Assembly (NCBI RefSeq): GCF_004328665.1
Contig: NZ_CP019771.1
Coordinates: 434,001 to 498,000 of the forward strand
Direction: 5' to 3'
Origin: Pseudoalteromonas sp. DL-6
GTDB lineage: Bacteria > Pseudomonadota > Gammaproteobacteria > Enterobacterales > Alteromonadaceae
Length of the DNA stretch: 64,000 bases
Of this stretch, positions 59,443-64,000 are shown piece after piece (within the stretch, counting starts at the first letter, position 1; every line of letters begins with the position of its first letter). The translations under genes and the position numbers were made by a program. The notes below the pieces were generated by a model. It searched no databases. It was given only the letters and a program-made list of their open reading frames with translations, and was not told the DNA's origin.

Positions 59443-60069
59443 TTAATTTTTAGCAGCAATACTTGGACGCTGAGCGACCTTTTGTTGCCATGCAATTAAG
59501 TGCGTGAGTTCAGTAGGAATAGCAATTTGTGCAAAGCCTGCAAACACAAGTCCTGCGTATAAGGTAATATCTGCAACACTAAATTGTTCACCTGCCACAT
59601 AAGTTGAATTTGCTAATACGCTATTAAAATAAACCAAGCCTTGCTGTGCTTTTTCAGCTTGCTTTTCACCCCATGCAACATTTTGATAGGTTTCAAGTTC
59701 AGGTCCTAATCCATCAGTAGCATGATGAAAGTAAGTGGCAATTGCATCAAGTACCATCGACTCAGCACGTTTTTGCATCATATTAATTACCGCGCGTTCT
59801 TTTGCCTCAACACCAGTTAATGAAGGGCCTGCAAAAGCGGTATCAATGTATTGTGTAATTGCAGTGCACTCGGCAATAAAAGTACCATCATCAAGCTCTA
59901 GTACAGGTACACCTGCCAACGGATTCTTTGCCAAGAAAGCCTCACTGCGGTGCTCCCCATTTAATAAATCAACAGCAACAAACTCTACTTTATCAGTCGC
60001 ATTTTTTTCAGCAAGTGCAATACGAACCCGTAATGGGTTAGGGAAATTTTCTACGTCATAAATTTTCAT
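59443..60069 (-). CDS. Glutathione S-transferase
   Basis: A 208-residue GST. The thioredoxin-like N-terminal domain starts MKIYDVENFPNPLRVRIALAEKN and contains NPLAGVPVLELDDGTFIAECTAITQYID, where V-P and the following E-C/S residues bind glutathione. The helical C-terminal domain has YVAGEQFSVADITLYAGL, the family N-capping box with Asp. Likely conjugates or reduces electrophiles in the cytoplasm. It is the first gene of a two-gene unit with the ChrR-like cupin and is divergent from a TetR-family regulator with paired operator-like sites between. Confidence 0.88.
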   Translation of the reverse strand: MKIYDVENFPNPLRVRIALAEKNATDKVEFVAVDLLNGEHRSEAFLAKNPLAGVPVLELDDGTFIAECTAITQYIDTAFAGPSLTGVEAKERAVINMMQKRAESMVLDAIATYFHHATDGLGPELETYQNVAWGEKQAEKAQQGLVYFNSVLANSTYVAGEQFSVADITLYAGLVFAGFAQIAIPTELTHLIAWQQKVAQRPSIAAKN

Positions 60070-60111
60070 AATTATCTCTTATATTTTAAGTTAATATAAG
60101 CAAATCAAGCC

Positions 60112-60127
60112 TACCTACTGATAGGTA
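60112..60127. promoter_or_regulatory. TetR-type operator, site 1
   Basis: TACCTACTGATAGGTA: perfect 6-bp arms TACCTA/TAGGTA around CTGA. It is in the GST/TetR intergenic region, 43 bp from the GST start. Confidence 0.6.
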
Positions 60128-60183
60128 ATTTATAGCAAGCGCTTAGTGTTTGCAAACTAAAAATAAAAGAGCTTGAAAATAAC

Positions 60184-60199
60184 TACCTACTGGTTGATA
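60184..60199. promoter_or_regulatory. TetR-type operator, site 2 (degenerate)
   Basis: TACCTACTGGTTGATA shares TACCTACTG with site 1 but has a weaker right arm. It lies 33 bp before the TetR-family start, so autorepression is plausible. Confidence 0.5.
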
Positions 60200-60231
60200 A
60201 TTTTTTCAGATAACAGCAAGGAAATATCAAA

Positions 60232-60750
60232 ATGAGTAAAAAAGCAGCCCTGCTACAAGCCGCAGAAAATAAAGTGCGACTGGGTGGATATAGCAACTTT
60301 AGCTTTAGAGAACTTGCTACTGAAATAGGTATAAAAAGTGCCAGTGTACATTATCACTTTCCAACCAAAGCTGATTTAGGTGCAGAGCTTGCGCATCAAT
60401 ACACCAACGCTTTTATGTTGGTACTTGGCGATCCTGACGCCCTAAAAGCCAATGGTAAAAATCCTATTGATATTTATACTCAGTTATTTAGAAATGCTCT
60501 CGTGATAGACAAAAAAATGTGCTTATGTGGCTTGCTCGGCGCAGAAAGCGACAGTCTCCCTGATAAAGTGCGGGTTGAAGTTCAGCGGTTTTTTAATAAA
60601 AATCTAGCGTGGTTAACCCAAGCACACGCTGCGAATGGTGAAGAAAACCCTGCTCGCGCGGCAATACAAACAGTGAGCTTATTAGAGGGTGCGATGATTA
60701 TTAGTAAAACCCTAGATGATATTAGCTACTTCGAACAAGCCACTTTTTAA
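60232..60750 (+). CDS. TetR/AcrR-family regulator of the GST-cupin unit
   Basis: A 172-residue protein with the TetR N-terminal HTH (YSNFSFRELATEIGIKSASVHYHFPTKADL) and a short effector domain containing a CLCGLLGAES segment. Cysteines there (MCLCG) could sense electrophiles, as in AcuR/NemR-type members. AAGGAAATATCAAA precedes the ATG at 60232. It is divergent from the GST-cupin unit and shares the intergenic operators. Ligand unknown, likely a reactive electrophile given the target genes. Confidence 0.82.
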   Translation: MSKKAALLQAAENKVRLGGYSNFSFRELATEIGIKSASVHYHFPTKADLGAELAHQYTNAFMLVLGDPDALKANGKNPIDIYTQLFRNALVIDKKMCLCGLLGAESDSLPDKVRVEVQRFFNKNLAWLTQAHAANGEENPARAAIQTVSLLEGAMIISKTLDDISYFEQATF

Positions 60751-60762
60751 ATGCTTATATAA

Positions 60763-60793
60763 AAAAAGCGAGCTTAAATAAAGCTCGCTTTTT
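60763..60793. terminator. Bidirectional terminator between tetR-type and cstA-type genes
   Basis: AAAAAGCGAGCTT (60763-60775) pairs perfectly with AAGCTCGCTTTTT (60781-60793). Confidence 0.85.
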
Positions 60794-60812
60794 ACATTAG
60801 TAGCTATGTGGT

Positions 60813-62276
60813 TTAAGCTGGACGCACTTTATGTTTTGAATGCACAAAGGCTAATACAATAAAACCTATAACCGCCACTACTACTCCAATTGGCTTACCT
60901 AAATCACTTGATAAGTTTAACCCAATTGCCGCAGTCATAATGTAAGATAAGGTCACTGCGGTTGCGATCACGGCGGGTATACTCGTGATCCAGTGGAATG
61001 TACCACGGTCAAATAGGTACTTGGTTGCAAGCCACAACACACTGGTAGAAAGCAGCATATTTGAAAACGCAAAATAACGCCAAATAACAGAGAAGTCGAG
61101 CTTAGTCATAAAGTAAGCAATGGTTAAAATTGGCAGTGCTAACAACAAACGATTGCGTAAACTTTGCGGAATACTAAACGCATCAACCACCGTTAAGCGC
61201 AGAGAGCGGAACGCCGTATCACCTGACGTGATAGGGAAAACAGCAACAGCAATAATAGCCATGATACCGCCAAATACACCTAAGTAGCTATTTGCGATAT
61301 GGTTAACCACTAAGCCAGGACCGCCTAAATCAAGCATCGATTTTAAACCCGCGTACCCTTCTGGGAAGGCTGCAATACCAGCAAGTGCCCAAACACAACC
61401 TACAATACCTTCACACATCATCGCGCCGTAATAAACTGGGCGTACATATTTTTCATTAGTTAAACAACGGGCAATAATAGGTGCCTGCGTAGAGTGAAAA
61501 CCACTAATAGCACCACAGGTAATGGTTATAAATAGCAACGGCCAAGTGGGCAGTCCATCAGGATTTGGTGCTAAAAAGTCGTGAGCATGATCGGCCTCAA
61601 AGTATGCTAAAAAGTCGCCAGCCACAGGTAAATGGGGTGCATTAATTAACAGTGATATCGCAATAGCTACTGTCATTACAATCATTAACAAACCAAAAAT
61701 AGGGTAAAACTTAGTGATGATTTTATCGATTGGTAATAACGTGGCTAAAAAGTAATACGCTAAAATAGCCAGAACCCAAAATGTATTGCTAGCAAAAATG
61801 GTGCCTTCAAATGCATCTAAGTTACTCAATAAGCCCGCAGGGCTCATAATAAATACGACGCCAACAAAAAATAACAACATAGCGGTAAATATAAGCATAA
61901 AGCCTTTAAATACAACGTTGTAATAATGGCCTGCAATTTCAGGTAAACTTTTACCATCTTCTTTAATGCTCATAACGCCAGAAAAGAAGTCATGTACTGC
62001 ACCGCCTAAAACGTTACCCAGTACAATCCACACTAACGCTACGGGGCCATATAACGCGCCCAAAATAGGGCCAAATATGGGGCCTACTCCTGCAATATTC
62101 AAAAACTGAATTAAAAATGCACGAACGGGGTGAATAGCAACGTAGTCAACACCTTCGCTAAAACGCTTTTGCGGTGTGTCAACGGTTGAATCTAAACCCG
62201 CTTGTTTTGCAACAAACGGGCTATAAAACTTATAGCCTAATATTAAAATAGTCAGGCAGATAAAAAAGATGATCAT
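60813..62276 (-). CDS. CstA-family transporter (short form)
   Basis: A 487-residue integral membrane protein with the CstA signature stretch HPVRAFLIQFLNIAGVGPIFGPILGALYGPVALVWIVLGNVLGGAVHDFFSG and later GAISGFHSTQAP. CstA/BtsT proteins of E. coli import peptides or pyruvate and are ~700 residues; this is the shorter form without the long C-terminal addition. Substrate could be pyruvate, peptides or another acid and is not predictable. The start MIIFFICLTILILGYKFYSPFVAK is family-like. Monocistronic; divergent from the RraA-like gene 350 bp away. No BtsS/BtsR-type two-component genes are next to it. Confidence 0.85.
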   Translation of the reverse strand: MIIFFICLTILILGYKFYSPFVAKQAGLDSTVDTPQKRFSEGVDYVAIHPVRAFLIQFLNIAGVGPIFGPILGALYGPVALVWIVLGNVLGGAVHDFFSGVMSIKEDGKSLPEIAGHYYNVVFKGFMLIFTAMLLFFVGVVFIMSPAGLLSNLDAFEGTIFASNTFWVLAILAYYFLATLLPIDKIITKFYPIFGLLMIVMTVAIAISLLINAPHLPVAGDFLAYFEADHAHDFLAPNPDGLPTWPLLFITITCGAISGFHSTQAPIIARCLTNEKYVRPVYYGAMMCEGIVGCVWALAGIAAFPEGYAGLKSMLDLGGPGLVVNHIANSYLGVFGGIMAIIAVAVFPITSGDTAFRSLRLTVVDAFSIPQSLRNRLLLALPILTIAYFMTKLDFSVIWRYFAFSNMLLSTSVLWLATKYLFDRGTFHWITSIPAVIATAVTLSYIMTAAIGLNLSSDLGKPIGVVVAVIGFIVLAFVHSKHKVRPA

Positions 62277-62627
62277 AAAGCACGCTTCTCTTTTTGTATG
62301 TGTTTATAGAGGGCTATTTTGCCGCCCCACTTTTTAAAATAACAATTGAACGTAGCATATGAAAAAGTAGCCAACAATGAGACGTTTGGCTAATGCGATC
62401 GCCAAATTAAATTCTTTCGAAAAGATAAAACTAGGTAACAGCATTAGTTACTCATAAAAACAGGATTAAAAAACACTAAAAATGCTTATATTGCGACTAA
62501 AATCTATACGCTAATCGACAACATTAGCTACACCTGAGTTGTTAATTAGCCTACGATAAACATTATTACTACTTTAAAACTTACGGTCTTTGCCCTACAT
62601 GGCTTGCCAAAAACAAGGATGCCCTCA
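62277..62627. other. Intergenic region between cstA- and rraA-type genes
   Basis: This 351-bp gap is AT-rich with no gene I can support. It must hold both divergent promoters. No clear operator palindrome stands out. AAGGA about 10 bases before 62628 is the ribosome site of the RraA-like gene. Confidence 0.45.
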
Positions 62628-63110
62628 ATGACACCGTTTACTACGCCCGATTTATATGATGAACATCGCGATAATGTGCAAGTTGCTGATAGTGGCTTGC
62701 AGCACTTTGGTAATAAAACTCACTTTTATGGTCAAGTAGTGACCGTCACCTGCCCTGACGATAACTCGTTTGCTGGTAACATATTGCATGAAAATGGTGA
62801 CGGCAAAGTGTTAGTTGTTGATGGTTTTGCCAGTAAGCGTTTTGCCTTTATTGGCGATATGATTGCAGAGCGCGCATTAAAAAATGGCTGGCAGGGCATA
62901 GTTATTAATGGTTGCTGTCGCGATATTGAAATTCTTGCCACACTTGATTTACCTGTAATGGCGCTAGGCGCAACCCCGCGCTGCACCACTAAGCGCGGCT
63001 TAGGCGCTAAAGATCACCCGGTTAATATGTTAAACACCACAATTAATACTGGTGATTGGGTATATGCTGATGTAAACGGCTTAATAATTAGCTCTAAAGC
63101 GTTGTTTTAA
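62628..63110 (+). CDS. RraA-family protein (RNase E regulator-like or HMG aldolase-like)
   Basis: A 160-residue protein starting at the ATG at 62628 with AAGGA upstream; earlier in-frame starts (62604 TTG, 62619 ATG) lie on or before that ribosome site. Sequence TPDLYDEHRDNVQVADSGLQHFG, then VLVVDGFASKRFAFIGDMIAERALKNGWQGIVINGCCRD, matches the RraA fold. The family includes the E. coli RNase E inhibitor RraA (161 residues) and aldolases with a G-x-x-R-D metal-site motif. Here the C-C-R-D form is close to that motif, so both functions remain open. Trimeric cytoplasmic protein expected. Confidence 0.82.
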   Translation: MTPFTTPDLYDEHRDNVQVADSGLQHFGNKTHFYGQVVTVTCPDDNSFAGNILHENGDGKVLVVDGFASKRFAFIGDMIAERALKNGWQGIVINGCCRDIEILATLDLPVMALGATPRCTTKRGLGAKDHPVNMLNTTINTGDWVYADVNGLIISSKALF

Positions 63111-63131
63111 TCCCTCGTAATAGTCGTTAAC

Positions 63132-63159
63132 AAAAAAGCAGCTCGAAAGCTGCTTTTTT
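63132..63159. terminator. Bidirectional terminator between rraA-type and chitin-binding genes
   Basis: AAAAAAGCAGCT (63132-63143) pairs with AGCTGCTTTTTT (63148-63159). Confidence 0.85.
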
Positions 63160-63200
63160 AATTTATATGGTTTTTTAAAACCCAAATTCTCAGGTTAAAA

Positions 63201-64000
63201 TTAAAGTGCTAACCATACATCGGTTGAACCAGGTTCGTTCCCTTGAGTCCACCATTTAGCTTGGTACTTATTACCTTGATAAGAAACTTCATCACCACTG
63301 TTATAAATAGCCGTTGGCTGCCAAACTGCGACACCCGTACCATCTGTAGGTTGTGTTGTTGCTTCCCATGCACCACCTAAATCAGGACGCTCGCCTTGAG
63401 TCCACCACTTTGCTTTATATTCAACGCCGTTATAAGTAACGACATCACCACCAACGTATGCAACACTCGCATCCCAGCTTCCTGTAGGTGGATTTGTAGT
63501 ATCAACGTTTGTAACTGTTACGCTAAAGCTTTGCGTTGTGGTTAATGCGCCATCACTAACTGCAACAGACACTGTGAAATCTGTATCTGCATCAACTGCG
63601 CCAGCCTCAATAGTTACATTTGAACCACTACCCACTAACGTTAAACCAGCTGGTACTGTCCACGTATATGTAACTGCATCGTTTTGAGCATCGCTTGCCA
63701 CAACAGCAACTGATGTTGATGCGCCTTCTTCAACGCTGATATTAGCGATAGCATCAACGCTAGGAGCTGTGTTTTCACCACCTGATGTTGGCGCAATAAC
63801 ATTAACAACAACATCACGATTAACGGTTGCCTCACCATCTGATACCGCAACGGTTGCCACATACTGTGTATCTGCAGTCACTGTTGGCGCTGTAATGACT
63901 AATGATGCGCTATTTTGTCCAGATACTACAAGTGCGTTATCAGCACTCCAGCTAAAGCTAAGTGGATCGTTATCGGCATCGGTTGCAGAAGCTGTTACTG
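63201..64000 (-). CDS. C-terminal part of a chitin-active protein: Ig/PKD-like repeats and two CBM5/12 modules
   Basis: The frame is open to the right edge, so only the C-terminal ~265 residues are present. In order (upstream to downstream on the minus strand): at least two PKD/cadherin-like repeats (SADNALVVSGQ..., then NTAPSVDAIANISVEEGASTS...), and two carbohydrate-binding modules of the CBM5/12 (ChtBD3) type. The modules read SWDASVAYVGGDVVTYNG-VEYKAKWWTQG and VWQPTAIYNSGDEVSYQG-NKYQAKWWTQG; the aromatic A-K-W-W-T-Q-G is the chitin-binding signature. Such tails belong to secreted GH18 chitinases or chitin-binding LPMOs of marine bacteria. Which catalytic domain lies upstream cannot be seen here. 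Confidence 0.8.
   Translation of the reverse strand, partial: VTASATDADNDPLSFSWSADNALVVSGQNSASLVITAPTVTADTQYVATVAVSDGEATVNRDVVVNVIAPTSGGENTAPSVDAIANISVEEGASTSVAVVASDAQNDAVTYTWTVPAGLTLVGSGSNVTIEAGAVDADTDFTVSVAVSDGALTTTQSFSVTVTNVDTTNPPTGSWDASVAYVGGDVVTYNGVEYKAKWWTQGERPDLGGAWEATTQPTDGTGVAVWQPTAIYNSGDEVSYQGNKYQAKWWTQGNEPGSTDVWLAL

Noticed and set aside
1..64000. CRISPR arrays, tRNA and rRNA genes
   Set aside because: No regularly spaced repeats and no recognisable cloverleaf or rRNA sequence was seen on either strand by eye.

Overview
This 64 kb window looks like chromosomal DNA from a marine gammaproteobacterium of the Alteromonadales, most probably Pseudoalteromonas. The basis is the moderate-to-low GC, four large TonB-dependent receptors (TBDRs), marine polysaccharide and sugar loci (laminarin, sucrose, chitin), a sucrose cluster of the kind described in Shewanella, and a chitin-binding C-terminus with two AKWWTQG modules at the right edge. 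I found no rRNA, tRNA, CRISPR array, intact transposase or prophage. The genus is inferred; no search was run.

Layout. (1) 1-5.3 kb: the end of a DUF2431 protein, a GMC oxidoreductase with a divergent AraC regulator, a Gfo/Idh/MocA oxidoreductase and an RhtA-like exporter. (2) 5.7-9.8 kb: a TBDR followed by a TPR-sulfotransferase. (3) 9.8-17.9 kb is a variable stretch. It holds an AT-rich three-gene cassette (two unrecognised proteins and a ComEC-type metallo-beta-lactamase-fold hydrolase) bracketed by copies of a short repeat, then a RIO kinase and a class II UvrA. A decayed 80-bp copy of the 3' end of the neighbouring lysE-family gene lies on the far side of uvrA. (4) 18-28 kb: two S9 peptidases, a GT4 glycosyltransferase, a ThrE-type exporter, an RluA-family synthase and a DoxX-like protein. 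(5) 28.4-38.8 kb: a tightly packed, mostly overlapping run of eight genes: TBDR, TVP38-disulfide reductase fusion, DUF547, ynjB/C/D-like ABC importer, ynjF-like CDP-alcohol phosphatidyltransferase and sterol-desaturase-like protein.

(6) 38.9-44.8 kb is a laminarin locus: a GH16 lipoprotein with three C-terminal repeats plus a Caulobacter-type TBDR, behind a promoter carrying two identical 14-bp LacI-type operators. (7) 44.9-50.5 kb: an S41 peptidase, small membrane proteins, a GNAT and an aldehyde dehydrogenase with a divergent AraC regulator. (8) 50.6-58.2 kb is a sucrose regulon: LacI regulator, sucrose phosphorylase, MFS permease, TBDR and fructokinase. Identical CTTAATCGATTAAG palindromes sit before the phosphorylase and the TBDR. 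(9) 58.2-64 kb: a SpoIIAA-like protein, ChrR-like cupin and GST with a divergent TetR regulator, a short CstA-family transporter, an RraA-family protein and the chitin-binding fragment.

The most novel-looking items are the repeat-bracketed three-gene cassette, the packed receptor-to-lipid-enzyme operon whose substrate I cannot name, the laminarinase repeats with a conserved adjacent Cys pair, and the fossil lysE duplication around uvrA2.
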